NCBI RefSeq assembly: GCF_963576545.1
Contig: NC_083653.1
Coordinates: forward strand, 13,029,858 to 13,093,857
DNA from: Limanda limanda
Taxonomy: Eukaryota; Chordata; Actinopteri; Pleuronectiformes; Pleuronectidae
Direction: 5' to 3'
Length of the DNA: 64,000 nt
The first letter of the stretch is position 1; the number at the start of each line of letters is the position of its first letter. Shown piece after piece: positions 1 to 12,058 of the stretch. The translations under genes were made by a program, and so were the position numbers. The notes below the pieces were generated by a model. It worked only from the letters and a program-made list of their open reading frames with translations. It was not told the origin of the DNA and searched no databases.

Positions 1-39
1 CCATCTGATGACCCCCCAGGCATTATCCCCGGTTCTTAC

Positions 40-204
40 CCTGCACTGTGGACATTTCTGGGCGTTTCTTTGTCCATGTTCTACGACACTTGCCCACGAC
101 CGTAGCAGCTTGTCTCCTCTCCTGTAGTCGCGGCACTTGAGGCCATTGTGCCAGGGCGCGTGGCATCTAAAGCACCACACAAACTGGCAGTTCCCACACT
201 GAAT
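40..204 (-). CDS. rnf217: rnf217 exon 3 (IBR core and start of RING2)
   Basis: This internal exon of 55 codons begins after a CTGTAG acceptor and ends at a CAG|GTAAG donor, both read on the minus strand. It encodes residues 388-442 if translation starts at 6062. It opens with IQCGNCQFVWCFRCHAPWH, whose Cys and His spacing (C390, C393, C398, C401, H406, C411) is the second half of the IBR zinc-binding domain. It ends in KCPQCR, whose two cysteines are the first ligands of RING2. The RING2 cysteine that carries ubiquitin as a thioester in RBR ligases is in the next exon, left of base 1 and not visible. The match to remembered vertebrate RNF217 is strong (GDKLLR and EHGQRNAQKCP are shared). Exons 2 and 3 are separated by only 283 bp. 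Confidence 0.93.
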
Positions 205-487
205 CTACAGTTAGGACAGAAGACAGTACACTTACAGATGGCTTTTTAAAAATATATTTTTGGATCTTTTTTTTGTCTCTATTTGATATGACAGGTACAG
301 CTTGAAAGGGGGAGAGGGGAGTGACACACCTCTATGCAGCGCCCCTATATTACTTTGAATTACTTTAGTAGGTGAGATATATCAGCTGTTAGTGTTCAAT
401 TTCATGTTTTTCACTGAGTATTGCTTCTAAATGTGCTGCTCCTCCTCTGTGCAGGTGGTGGAGTGATTATTGTAACCGTCTTCTTAC

Positions 488-709
488 CTTGTACTTGTGC
501 TCGGACTTGTGGTTGTTGTGCTTCTTCAGCGAGGTAAAGTCACTGCACTGGGGGCATGGCTTGGTGCTCGAATCCAGCTGATTCAACTCCAGGAAGTAAC
601 GGTACTTGGCCACGTCCTCATTGGCCAAGTGGGAAACCACCACGCTCTCCTTCAGGTAGCCACTGCACTCTGGGATCGGGCAGGTGATGTGTGGTTTGGC
701 CACTCGCAC
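488..709 (-). CDS. rnf217: rnf217 exon 2 (end of RING1, start of IBR)
   Basis: This exon of exactly 74 codons is in phase with its neighbours. The acceptor is CCCCCAG|GTGCGA and the donor is TACAAG|GTAAGA. It encodes residues 314-387. ITCPIPEC supplies the last cysteines of RING1 (C323, C328). KYRYFLELNQLDSSTKPCPQC joins RING1 to the IBR and gives its first two ligands (C365, C368). The KYKYFLELGRIDSSTKPCPQC-like linker is typical of RNF217 and separates it from the RNF144 relatives. RBR ligases accept ubiquitin from an E2 bound at RING1, hold it on the RING2 cysteine, then pass it to a substrate. RNF217 has been reported to act on ferroportin in mammals. No stop or frameshift is seen. Confidence 0.94.
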
Positions 710-2000
710 CTGGGGGAAGGTCACAGAAAGGGTGACTGATAGCGACGGAATTTGGATCCCACCGCAGTCTGTACGTGCATTAACACTTAATTAAATAAAT
801 GCGAGGACAAAAGATGAAATACACGTTTCACGTTTGGAATCTGTGCCACACCGACAGCTCCATTGTGTGTTCGGGTGGTGTTTTTCTCTGATATAGAGAC
901 AGACTATCAGCACCAGAGCTACATGAATATGTCCACACCGCTGATGGAAAACGGTTAATAATTTACCAAAGAATGGAGGGAATGATTTGCAGTTGAACAG
1001 AAGACTGGAGGAGGCAGTGGAGAAAGAGGACGAATTTTACACACACACACAGTCAGTGTGTACCAAATAAAACTACACTTTCTTTCACCTACAAGATGGT
1101 TTCAGATTTTTTCAGGTAGTCCTTATTACGCAGATGCTATAGAAATGTGGTAAAACTTCATGATTGGTCGTGATTGTATCGATGGGAACTCGATACCACG
1201 GCACCAACCCCCGATCGCTACTGCAAGGACTCCGGTTCCAATTGCGTAAGCGCCACAAGCAGCTTTCAAATTCTGGATATTTAAGCTTCCTTTACGAACA
1301 GTGGAAGGAAGTGGAGACGCATTGTGCATCTTTACACACAGTCTATGGTTAGTCCTCATCTAATGTTACAGATGATAAGGTCAGTGTTTATGGTAGGATG
1401 CTGAATCACTAAGTTCCACTGTGAACGTCTTTTTTTTCCTTTCCACCATCCATCTGTCACTCTTATCAGATTTTTTGGTTTCTGGGCCTCTCTTCTTCTC
1501 TTTTCCTTCGTTCTCTCTCTTCCTTATTTAAGATTGTCTTTCTGTCTTATTCTCTCTCACCCTACACTTCATCATCAGAGCCAGAGCGACCGGTTGGGCT
1601 CACACATGATATGGCGCTTTGTCAGTATGTGTGATGTGACAACAGAAAGCACCGCCCTCTGACGTTGTTGTATCTAATATCCCCTACAGCACGTGCACAC
1701 ACCCAAAGACTATTTATGACCGGATTATAAAAACATATCCTCTGCAGGCATGAGAGCTCATGTGTTATTAATGTTGCCATAACACGCTGTGATGTGTGAT
1801 GACCAAAGCCTGACTGGCTGGACTGGTTTGGATAGCACCGTCACCGCCACCCCCACCCTCTGTATTACACACTCACATCTGAGCAGCCAAACCAAAACCA
1901 ATTATGTTTTGCCTCATTAGTGATTGGGCTTTAGTCCTCAAAATGTATTCACAGTATATTCAAGTCAGCATATGTTTTATATTGTGTGTGTATGTTCAGA

Positions 2001-2360
2001 CCATAGACTTTAAATAAAAGATAAACAATGTGACTGCTCCCCATAAGTGAAGCTAAAGCTTTTCAATCGCCACTGGTGGTTGGCTGCAGTATAGGTAATA
2101 AATCCTGCCTCCTCCATGTTAGTGGATGGACATGAAGCAAACTAAAGAGTCAAAGTAAACGTCAAATCATTTTTCTCCCAGATAGTTTCTGTCATTGTGA
2201 GTATCACGCTAATGTGTGTTCAATTGCTGATTATTATTAACTTTGGCTTGAACTAGTTATTTGATGCTATAAAAAAAACGGGTGAAATGTCATGATTTGA
2301 CAGCTGTGATGGGCTTGTGGCGCATCGAGCGCTTGTATTGACAGGACCTTGCTTCAAAAG
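2001..2360 (+). mobile_element. MITE fragment, CCATAGACTGTATA family
   Basis: The copy begins CCATAGACTTTAAATAAA and continues through the internal blocks that recur elsewhere in the window: AAGTGAAGC, GGTTGGCTGCAGTATAGG, CTCCTCCATGTTAGTGGATG, TTTGATGCTATAAA and GTCATGATTTGACAGC. It lacks the far end. The longest matching partners are at 18490-18660 and 31047-31290. Confidence 0.75.
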
Positions 2361-3984
2361 CATAAATAAAACTGGAAAGTCCAAACTATAAAATACAATT
2401 TCTAAAATTTCTAGGACTGCAAAGCAGCACTGGGAAATAATGACTGAGGAAATACGTAAATTGTCACCACTTTCTAACTTTCTGCAAATTTTTGTAAGAA
2501 TTTGAGCATATTAAGGCCCTCAAAAAGCCAATTCATTTGCCTGAATAACAATAATCCTTACAACTTCAATAGGGCCTCACCTGTCAGTGCCCGGGCCCTA
2601 AAAATCCCCTAAAAACAAGATGAACACTATGGCCTTGATATAAACAAGTTACTGATTTAACCTCTGGCAGAGCAGTAAGAAGTAAACCAGTGCATTCCAC
2701 CCTCCATCTGCATCCATTAACCCTGCCTGCCCTCCTTGACAAAGTGCCCTGGGGCAAAGTGCTACATCCCAACTTCGGGTTCTTTCTCTGATCACATACT
2801 GTGATCTCTCTGACTTCACACTCACTGTACTTACAGAGTGTCGACACTGAGCGTGTCTGCCGCACATGAACAGAAACAGATTCCACCCACACAGGAGAGT
2901 TTACATGACCCTTATCGCATCCTCAGTGTGCTTATCACAGAGTCTGCCGGTCTCTGTGTTTGTCTGTATGATCAACCATGCATCGCTATCAAAGAAAGAT
3001 AATAACAAGTATAGAGTAGTCCACTGTTTTATCAAAACAGATTACAGACGATTACTGCACCAGCTCACGAACAAGGCACTTAAATACAAAACATTGTTTT
3101 AATCCATCATGAGACACTTAAGCTGCAGTGGGAGGCAGCCGTTAGCAAAGTGCTTTTCAATGCTTAGACGCTTTATCCATGGCAGCTACACTAAAGATTA
3201 ATGGAGGTAAATGTTATATATTTATCAATTATTAATTTTCCTGATGCATCAGTAAATCAACATCAGGATCAATGGATAAGATCTCTGAACAGACTCTTTC
3301 CTCTGCATCAAAATTCAAAAGTCATGCACAGTGGAAGAAACTTCTGAGTGCCTCCCCAGTAAACTATCTCCACCAGAAGGCAATGTAGCTGCAAGGCAAG
3401 CTGTCTCCTCTGAACTGACCACACAACTAGAATGTCACTCAGTAGAGCACATGCCTCCGACAGGGCCCAACGGTCCCCTTGAATTCGTATTAAATCGCAC
3501 CAAATTGCACACTCATAAGCTGCTTTTACACACGTACTCAACTCCAGATATTTCCTTTAAGTTTTCTGGAGGGGCTTTATGTGAGTACGCATGTGTCAGT
3601 GGCTCTGGTCTTTTTTCCAGAACTTTTCCCGTCATGTAAAATGTCCAGTAAAGTTCAGAGTGTGAGAATGCAGCAGGAAAATGTCCAGAAAAATATTACA
3701 GTGAGCAGTCCAGTGGGATGGACGCAAAATGGAGAAAAACAGAAATAAAAAACAATATCTCAGGATGAAAATGAGAGATGAAGAAGACACAGACAAATAT
3801 GTCAACTTGTACAGACAATGAGATTTTAGTGCTTTTGATGATTAGGGCCTGATTTTGATGTTACTGTGAACGCGTCCGACGTGGAACATCTCCTGCTGCA
3901 CTCTATATGCATGCTTTTTCTTCCAAGATTTATCCATAATTTCCTTAGAAAAATGTCTGCCTCACAACGCTAAAGAAAATGAAA

Positions 3985-4165
3985 AACTATTTCTAGATCT
4001 GCACCAAAATGTCATCGGTTCTTTTTCGTCTCCCTGTCCCATACTTCCACTAAGTTTTGTGGGAATCTGTTGAGTCGTTTTTTTGCGCAATCCTGCTGAT
4101 AGACCGTCAAACAAACAAATGTACAAGGGTGAAAGGGTGAAACCAGAACCTCGTGCATAATTTCA
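3985..4165 (+). repeat. Dispersed teleost repeat, 'CTGCACCAAAATGTCATCGG' type
   Basis: The segment reads through GATCTGCACCAAAATG, ATACTTCCACTAAGTTTTG, AATCTGTTGAGTCG, CAATCCTGCTGATAGACCG, CAAACAAACAAA and GGGTGAAA. I recognise this as a very common interspersed fish repeat, probably a retroelement tail. I cannot assign it to a family without a repeat library. Confidence 0.5.
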
Positions 4166-4910
4166 GCATTGTTTACAAACTGCATTGACAGAAAACCTTT
4201 GGTCAATGCAGTAGATAAGTAGGTAAGGCAGTAGGACAGCCAAGACAAAGTACAAATGAAGAACAAAGTGCTGCATTTGAGTGGGAGGACCTTCCTTAAA
4301 TAGTTGAGCCTCAGAGGAGCAAACTCTACTGAATAAGCAAAAAATCAAACACGCATAAGTGTGCTGTTGTGAGAAGAGTTCCTGCCAAGGTCCCAATTTT
4401 AGTGCAGAATGTGTCTGTGACCCAGATCCTGAGGAGACATCATTTATCACAAGATGAGGAGCCCTGCAGATGTTGAGCGGTGGGATTAAAGTCAAATTTG
4501 TCCTGATTATCAGCAAAGAGTGAACTTCAAACTCTTAATCCAGGTGTTGTTTTCTTTAAGTAAGTCAAACATGTGGTGTAGGCTTGTTGGTGAGGGATCA
4601 GTATTTTTCCACACTTCTCTAAATTCGCAGTCATGCCCCTGCCTCAGGGAAAACAAGACGGCGAACACAAGACATGAAAGTCTAACGGAGACGAGTGTGT
4701 ATGTGCTTGTATGTGTGTATGTGTGTGTTACTTGCTGGTGAAGGACACCTCAACCTGGGACACACACACTCATCAGTGTGACACCATGCTGCACTGTATT
4801 GTATACACCCCAGCCCTTTGCCTATCATCCCTCTCACCAACCTGGGGCAACTGACGCACACACATCCCGCTGCATAATATACTGTATTATCCTCACTCCA
4901 CAACTTTGCT

Positions 4911-5038
<128 letters not shown>

Positions 5039-5123
5039 CTGTATCCTACTCATTCCACAACTTTGCCCCCCCTCCCTCTCAACACCATGGAACACACACT
5101 CTCTCACACACACACACACGGAC

Positions 5124-6062
5124 CTGGGAGCTGACGTAGAGTTTCAGACACTCATCGCACACGGCCATCCTGCAGCAGAGCAGGGGTTCGATGGGTTTGT
5201 CCTCCAGGCACACCCGGCAGCCCCGCACCGCGCTCCCCGCATCGTCCCGGTCCTTGTACAGCTGGTTGGAAATGTCCCCGAAAGGGTCCACCAGGTCGTC
5301 CAGGGTGTACAGCGGCGGCTCGGGACTCGAACCCGCCTCCGGCTCTGCCTCGGAGCCCGGGTCCGCGGGGTCAGGTGCCTCCGCCTCCTCCCCGCGGCGG
5401 TGTGCGGATCCAGCGCGGTGTAACTCGTTGGCGATGCAGTAAACCGTGCAGTAGACATGTTGTTTGACACCACGTGACTCCTCCACACTCACGGTGGTAC
5501 TGTCACTGTCGCGTGTTCGATGCCGCTGATCCGCGCCTGCATCAGAAGCCGTCAACTCGCTCGGGGTGGGCTCGTTTCTGACCCCCGCGTCACCCGTTTC
5601 CGCGTCCGACTTCTTGCCGTCGCCACAGTCCCCCCCATGGCCGTCGTGGATGACGCTGCTCCGGTTGTTGTCCTGCATCCGCCGGCCTGCGGTGAACCGG
5701 AGGGAGGGAGACTTCACGACCCCGAGGTTCCTTCTCAGAATCTCCACGGCGCTCGCCCTCCTCCTCCTCCTCTCCCCTCCTCCTCCTCCTCCTCCTCCGT
5801 TGCAGTTGTTGTTGTTGTTGCCCCCCGCATCCTTCCCCCCATCGCCCCGGCTCCTCCCGCCGCCCCCGTCGAGCGACCACCGGGAGTCCGACCGGCCGTC
5901 CGCGAAGGAAGTTTCCAGGCTGCGGGACAGTCTCGCCCTCCCCTTCTCCTCCTTCTCCTCCTTCTCCTCCTCCTCCTCCTCGAAGCGGCCGATGAAGCTC
6001 GGCATCCCGCAGGCGTCAGCTACCGGTCCGTCATCGTCCATCCCCGGTTGGACTCTCCCCAT
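5124..6062 (-). CDS. rnf217: rnf217 exon 1, N-terminal region and RING1
   Basis: This first coding exon has 313 codons. The start chosen is the ATG at 6060-6062 (MGRVQPGMDDDG). The open frame runs on to 6137, but the codon there is TTG, not ATG. The next ATG at 6039-6041 has a better Kozak context (G at -3 and +4) and could also be used. Residues 1-200 are low complexity: a Glu/Lys run, an Asn run and a Gly run, all from trinucleotide tracts, so this part is probably disordered. At about 203-214 the motif VYCTVYCIANEL resembles a segment also found in mammalian RNF217. RING1 starts at C282 (CRVCLEDKPIEPLLCC, then CDEC to C305). The exon ends LYVSSQ, where the family has a known junction. The donor, CAG|GTCCGT, is weak and followed by TG repeats. 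The exon is very CpG-rich. Confidence 0.9.
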
Positions 6063-6240
6063 GTGATGAGTCCCTCTCCCGGGGCGACCTCCGCCTGTCG
6101 CTCGCTTGCACAACTCCCGACAACCAAAACAAAACAAAGCAGCTGCAGCGGCGGCGGCGGGACTTCCGGGTCTCTGCGTCAGCGTGATGGAGAGCAGCGA
6201 TAGGCCGAGGGGGGAGGCCTAGTGGTGGGCGTCATGGTGA
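6063..6240 (-). promoter_or_regulatory. rnf217: rnf217 5' UTR and CpG-rich promoter
   Basis: The CpG-rich block covering exon 1 continues to about 6240 and then stops sharply, as expected for a CpG-island promoter. Read on the minus strand there is a canonical ETS site, CCGGAAGT (6162-6169), and a CRE-like TGACGC just upstream of it. A GCC-repeat stretch at about 6147-6160 would be 5' UTR. No TATA box is evident. The transcription start is not determined by the sequence; placing it near 6140-6200 is inference. Confidence 0.55.
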
Positions 6241-9200
6241 CTGCAGCAGACCAAAAGATCACTGATGATGGACCCACAACTGACCCGGGTCCACAGGGGC
6301 CCCCAGGAGACCCCAGGCTCTGTATGTAAATTAGACTGCGATAAGGGCCAGTGAGGGATATTCACCCGAAGAATGAAAATTCCCTCATTATCTACTCACC
6401 ACCAGGTCGATGGAGGAGTGGGTGAAGTGTTGAGAGTCCACAAAACACTTTTCTGGGGTGAACAGCGTTGAGGCCAAATCCAATACAATCGAAGTTAATG
6501 GTGACCACCGTACAAGTTAATCAGTTGGTCAGAAAGTTAGGATGAGACGAAATGTCCCCACCTTTCTTACTCTGTAAGGTCTGGGCTCAAAATGGTCCCT
6601 CGAAAGAAATCTGTGCACTCACAAACAAACGTGTTTCCGTGACCTCAGAGGCCATTACATTGACTTACATCCATTTCCTGGAGACTCACTTTCAGCCCTA
6701 ACCCTAGTTATTGGTTCCCTAGCCCTCAGCTAAACCAAATTCTAACAAACTGGTGATTTTCATAGTCCCTGGTAAAGGTGGTGGTCTCATACTTAAACAA
6801 CTTAGTGTTGGTGTGTTTTGGCTGTAAGTGGTGTGGGTATGAATGCAGTTCTAAAATTAACCTGGAGAAATACACTGTGTTCCTCTATTTGAAGGACAAT
6901 CCCATATTGTACCTATTATTTTAGCTGGTTTTATTATCCCTAGTGGTAGTAGTAGCAGCTAGACAATCCTAGGATACGCACAGTATTTGAAAGGCTGTTG
7001 AGGTATTACTTTCTATTGCATCACCCACTCGATTCTCATCTGGTTTAAAACGTTCCCCTTTTAAACCAGATCACGTTTTATAATTGATGAAAAAGTGACA
7101 CTTGAACAGAGAACAATGAAAGTAATTAGGACTGACACACTTTTAGCTGGGGCTCTGTTGGCACAGCTTTCAAATAAACCTTACAGGGGCGCCCGTAAAA
7201 TGGGTTGTTAGGTCTGCTACAACTCCTAATTAACGCCATAGGCCACACAACCACACAACCACAGTAATTAGTTTGCTTGTCCTGGCTGTCCCCACTTGGT
7301 TTTAGTGGAGAATGCCAGCAATGTTAAAAACAACCTTTACAAGTGCAAGTCTCTGCTTATCACATAATAATCCAAAAAGCCATCAGACGTTCTCGGGAGT
7401 GTGTAGTTCCTAGCTAAGCAGATAAAAAAGTAGAGATGGTGTGCCGTCTACGAACAAATATTTAAACTACTTCCATCCGCGAGCGTTTACTCTTATCAGG
7501 AACACAGCAGAATGCATCTATATTGAGTTTTACACACACGCTCAAGAGGTTTTTAGTCTTAATTGGGTATTTGTGTCTTGTTTTATTTAAACACTCTATT
7601 CTAATAACAATGAATTTACCTCAGAGCACCAGTATATTTCCTCAGCAGAGGAACGAAAGTGCTTCCTGGCAATGATCTGGCTGGGTGTAGTAAAGGAGAC
7701 ACTGATGTCCTCGTCAGGATGTCTGCGATCAGGGTTTGGATTTTGCCTGCAGCAGTCGTTCAGGCTCTTGTTTCAGTGGGGGGGGACAGGTTTGGCTTTA
7801 TTTCAGTCATTTTAGAAAGTGGATTTTCCTCAGAACTGAAATACCTGGAAAACACTTGGCCGGAGAACAAAGACGACCCCAACCACCCGAAATAAATGCA
7901 AACAGTCAATACTTTAGTCATTTGCATGCATAATGTAGCAGGCATGAAACATTTGAGGACAAAATCTCTCTGCAAGGTGTCAGAAAACAGAGGACACAAG
8001 TGTAGACTTGACTTCTTCACTGTCTACTTTATTCCCAACTGTCTAGTTTATGTACAGTCAGACACCTGTGGGAGACCATCAGAAAAAGATGAGGTAAATC
8101 AACATTAATGATTCTCGTCAGTGGTGAACGTTAACAAATCAACCCAGAGTCACAGAGGAAGATTGGAGTTTTTCCCCACTGGTTGTTAGTACCAGCAGCA
8201 TAATCCTGCATTAGAGCACTGACAGTGGGGTTGTTTCTTAATGTATCAGGATTATGTGTTATTGCATTCTGAGAGCTGACTTATATTAATCGCAGATTAA
8301 ATGAGAGCAAATGCACTTTTACAAAGCGTGAAACTAATGCATTTATACTCTCCACAATTAGCACCTGGTTGCTAAATTAAGAAGCTAAGCTGGTTGGAGT
8401 ACCTCAGGGTTCAATCATGGGTCCCAAACACTTATTTTAATTGTGCATAATCATGTAGTAGTGAAAATTATTGACTGAATACCTCTTTGCCATTTAAATC
8501 TGTATTCCCATATAAACCACTTGAACAAGCACCATTGGCAATACTTTCAGACCCTAAAAGGTCATCTTCTTTAATTAGTGATAGGGATGATGATAGCTAA
8601 CAATTCTGAATTCAATTCATAAAAGGCTAATTTTGTTTTCAGACATAATACATATATCTAAATGATATTAATACATCTACTCAATACTGAAATGCATTGT
8701 AGGTCACAACTGTCAAGCTTCAGAATGGAGTTGTTGGATATGGATAAGATAGATAAGAACAATGGTTTGACTTAATGTTTTTACCAAAATAATAGTTTGG
8801 TTTCATGTTCTGGAATTTTCTTTTGCTCTCTATGAACAGAAGTGTATTTTGTTTTTCTTTCGACAGACAAAAGCTGTATAGATAGTGCACGATGTAGATT
8901 AGCTTTATCATCACTAATGTTGTTATTGCTCTTCAATGAGTTCTTCCTCGAGTTGAAATGTGTGTTGAGTTCAGAGCAGGTCATTCCTCAGGAGTTTCTG
9001 GGTTAAGAGTCGTTTAGTTCACCAAGACACAATAAACAATATCCCGTGGTCTCACACACACACGCGCACACACAGACACACACACAGTTGGGTCACATCA
9101 TAAATCTGAAATGCTTCCTGTTTAGGTCAATATTCCACAGCTTCAGGTAATTTTAAATTGATCTAACCACATTAAGACAAATAAATTAACTAAATATTTC

Positions 9201-9342
9201 ACTTTCAATTCAAATAGTGTAATTTGCTAATGACTTAAACAACCATCCTTTTCAATGAAGCCTCTTAATAATAGACGTGTAACCCTTTTCACAGTTGCGG
9301 ATTTGAAATTCCCAGAAAGACATTACAGTTGCAGTGATTTAG
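6241..9342. other. Intergenic gap between rnf217 and nkain2
   Basis: About 3 kb separates the rnf217 promoter from the furthest plausible end of nkain2. It contains one end of a MITE at 6356-6510, degenerate repeats rich in CCTAACCCTA-like sequence around 6570-6780, and a moderately AT-rich stretch at 7090-7310 that could be conserved non-coding sequence. A short CA-rich patch lies at 9053-9088. No supported gene was seen on either strand. Confidence 0.7.
6356..6510 (+). mobile_element. Single end of a 'GGGATAGTTCAC' MITE
   Basis: GGGATATTCACCCGAAGAATG, then CTCATTATCTACTCACCACC and GGAGTGGGTGAAGTGTTG, match the left end of the complete element at 47976-48546, including the shared inner stretch AGTCCACAAAACACTT. 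No opposing inverted end is found nearby, so this is a truncated copy. It sits about 120 bp upstream of the rnf217 CpG-rich block. Confidence 0.65.
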
Positions 9343-12048
9343 TTTATTAAAAAGTAATGTGTGTTTAACAATTTTTATATAAATTAATAAATGTTAATTA
9401 TGGACTGAAGTGACAGAACTGTTTAATGAAAATATCATAGACTATAGTGCAACTAATTATCTTTCCTCCCATTTTCCTCTTACTCTGTCATTTCAAATAA
9501 CTGTACAATTAGAAGAAATTAAACATAGTAGTCCCACTTGTACACAACATCATACATTAGTAGTCAACTAGAAAAAACAGTAAACACGGCCACATGTTAT
9601 TAAAAAACGTCTAGAAGTTCAAAGTTACATTTTGTGTTTGTTTTAGACTGTCGTAGCTATTTTCCTCCGTTACTCGACGGACATTTTTGCGACTGTTATT
9701 TATAGAAAAAAATCACAAAGTTCACATTTAGGACTCTTTGAAGAGAGCTGAGGAGCATTCAACAAACCAAACAGTTCCCATTTTTAAGTAGCTAGTTAGT
9801 CACACGCAGCATGAGATTAAATACGCGACAGTTTTGGAAACACCTCATGCAAACACACAACATGTTGTTTCTGTCCTCCAGAGCGACCGTCAGTGGAGCC
9901 TCGGGGGCAGCGGCTCAGATAAAACTGTTCAAGATAACTGGCAGAGGAAGGTGGCAATGGACTTTGATATCAGTTTGAAAAGGGAAATGCTCTGTTAGTC
10001 TGTCCTTTTGAGAGCAGCCGCTGTTTTCCCCACAAAAAAATGTTCCTCTATTGATGGAGAAGGCCTCAAATGTTTGGTCCAGTTACCGCAACACAAATGC
10101 AACATGTCAAGCCTTGTTTCCAGAAGGACTCGGTTGATTTTCTGAATAGAACAAAACAGAAACAGAGGCTCTACTTCTAATTGTAGATACCCTCGTTTTT
10201 TGGGGGGGACCAGAGAAAAAAGCGAATTCGAGACCCATTATTTGAGGACCCAGTCTGTGACGTTCAGAATCCAGGCGTCACAGATGTCCATGTGGTGTTT
10301 CAGTTGGCACTTTCGACATTATAATATGAGTGGAGAGGGGAACAGAGGGGTGAAGCCGCCACGTTTCTGACATTTCTCTGGTATCGTTTTTGTCCTTGAG
10401 AGTCTGCGGGCGAGGGTGGATCGTTAAAGCCTGTGTATCTTCCCCTCTCCTTTCTTTCACCAAGGGTTTGAGTTGTATTATTTTTAAACAATGACAAATA
10501 AACAATCGAATAATTGTCAAAGTTGGAGGCCTCTCTGTTCCCACATGAGGACGACAATACCATTCAGCTCTTTCGTTCAGTTTTTTAAGATCCACGGTGA
10601 AACTCCAGCCGCTTTGACTGTGATTGTCATTTGTGAAGAAAGTGTGTTTTTCTCTCTATATGAGCATTGCCTGTGGATACTTTGGGCTGTTTTTGAGATA
10701 TTTCCGTTATTTAAACGAGCTGGATGCTGCAGATGATAAGGCTGAACAGCAGTATCTGGCTTCCAGCATTTTTATGGGGAAAATGTTGCTGAAAGAGCTG
10801 GGTGAGATGTCTCCAGGTGGACGGGGAAACTACTGCCTGACCTTGGTTGCTCTTCAGTGGCTGTCACGGTTTGTCTCTACGTCCCTCTACCTGTCTGTCT
10901 TGGATGGAAGACAAAATATTAAGACAGTGAAGAAACACGTCTGGAACAAGGGTCCTGTCCTAACTACTGTGAGAGAAAACACCCACACCCTATTTGGGAT
11001 GCTGCAGCTAAAAAGTGTCTCTTCACCTCCTGCCTGTCTCTCAGTCGTTCTGTCTGTTGTAAACATTAAGATTCACATTAAAAAAGTTAAGTGGTTGTAT
11101 GTAAGGTTGTAGGTTACAAGCGTGTGTGTGTGTGTGTGTCTTCATGCATGTGTGTATTCACATATGCATTTCTTAAGGACTATCTGTGTGTATGTGTCTG
11201 CTGTACACATGCACATACGGTGTGTGATGATATTTAACATTCAGAGGAAAATGTGTGGTGTGTCCTGACGATCGTGAGTCCAACCGACTCTCACAACAAG
11301 CCTCCATCTTTGCTGAACATCTTCTCCAAATGCACCATGAAGTAATCATAGAAAAATGAAGTCTGACATTCCTTGATCGGTCGATCTTTTGACGGAGATG
11401 CTCAGCCAGTGGAGTTGAAGTCCTGCAGTGTCTAATCTATGAGGCACAAAGAGTTCCAGAGACGGTTAAACAGGCTCTTTTGTGCACACAGGAATGGTTC
11501 TCTGTTTTTTTTCACTCTTTGGTGACGCATATCTGCACTTGAGAGCTGCTAAGATATCCCAATAGTCGTGTGAAGGAACAGGGCTCCATGTTAACAATTC
11601 TCTGACGGCAGAAATCCACGAGTTCTCACTGGAAGCCTGAGGAAGACACGTCACCGGGGAGTTGCGCCCTCTTTGAATCCCTTTGGTTGTGCAGATATCC
11701 AACGGCACAAGAGGAGAGACGAGTCATTGGCTCCACATTGTGTCACCCAGAGTAAGGAAAAAAACTGCAAAAAACATACATCCTGCGGTTACCACGTCCA
11801 ACCACACGAGGCCAGTGTATCATCAGGAACATACCTAACTGCAATTAAAAACAACAGGCAGGCAGATGAGGGAAGCCTTAGTAGAAGGGGGGGGCAGGGG
11901 TTAGGTTGGATATTTTAGTGTCATTGTATCCCGTCTACTGGAGTGTGTCTCACTCTTAAAAACAGTTGGAGTAGTAAAAGCAGTAGTAAAAGCAGGATGT
12001 TGAGCGGTGGTGGTTGGTAAGGCAGCCCTCCTGGAGTGTATCCTGGGT
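9343..12048 (-). other. nkain2: nkain2 3' UTR (extent uncertain)
   Basis: The sequence downstream of the nkain2 stop has no further exon signal that I can support. The first AATAAA I find on the minus strand below the stop is at 9343-9348, which would give a 3' UTR of about 2.7 kb. A nearer non-canonical polyadenylation signal is possible. Open frames here, such as 10624-11112 on the plus strand, have no recognisable domain. Expect 3' UTR for at least the part closest to 12048. Confidence 0.35.
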
Positions 12049-12058
12049 TTACTTTGAC
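12049..12058 (-). CDS. nkain2: nkain2 terminal coding micro-segment (exon 7)
   Basis: On the minus strand the acceptor CCTCTCCAG is followed by GTCAAAGTAA. Exon 6 ends in the split codon AT, so the join reads ATG TCA AAG TAA, giving Met-Ser-Lys-stop. The MYMSK ending is the C-terminus I recall for mammalian NKAIN2. Phase, acceptor and stop all agree, which supports so short a coding segment. With exons 2-6 and an 18-residue first exon the protein comes to 208 residues. Confidence 0.85.

Noticed and set aside
5321..5335. tRNA B-box-like sequence GGGTTCGAGTCCCG on the minus strand
   Set aside because: It lies inside rnf217 exon 1, with no A box or cloverleaf around it.
6063..6137. N-terminal extension of rnf217 to 6137
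   Set aside because: The codon at 6135-6137 is TTG, and no ATG lies between it and 6062 in that frame.
5520..6203. Plus-strand open frame of 227 codons over rnf217 exon 1
   Set aside because: It is antisense to a well-supported exon. Its length comes from the lack of stops in CpG-rich sequence, and its Leu and Pro runs mirror the trinucleotide tracts.
10624..11112. Plus-strand open frame of 162 codons
   Set aside because: No domain, signal or splice pattern is recognisable, and it lies in the probable nkain2 3' UTR on the opposite strand.
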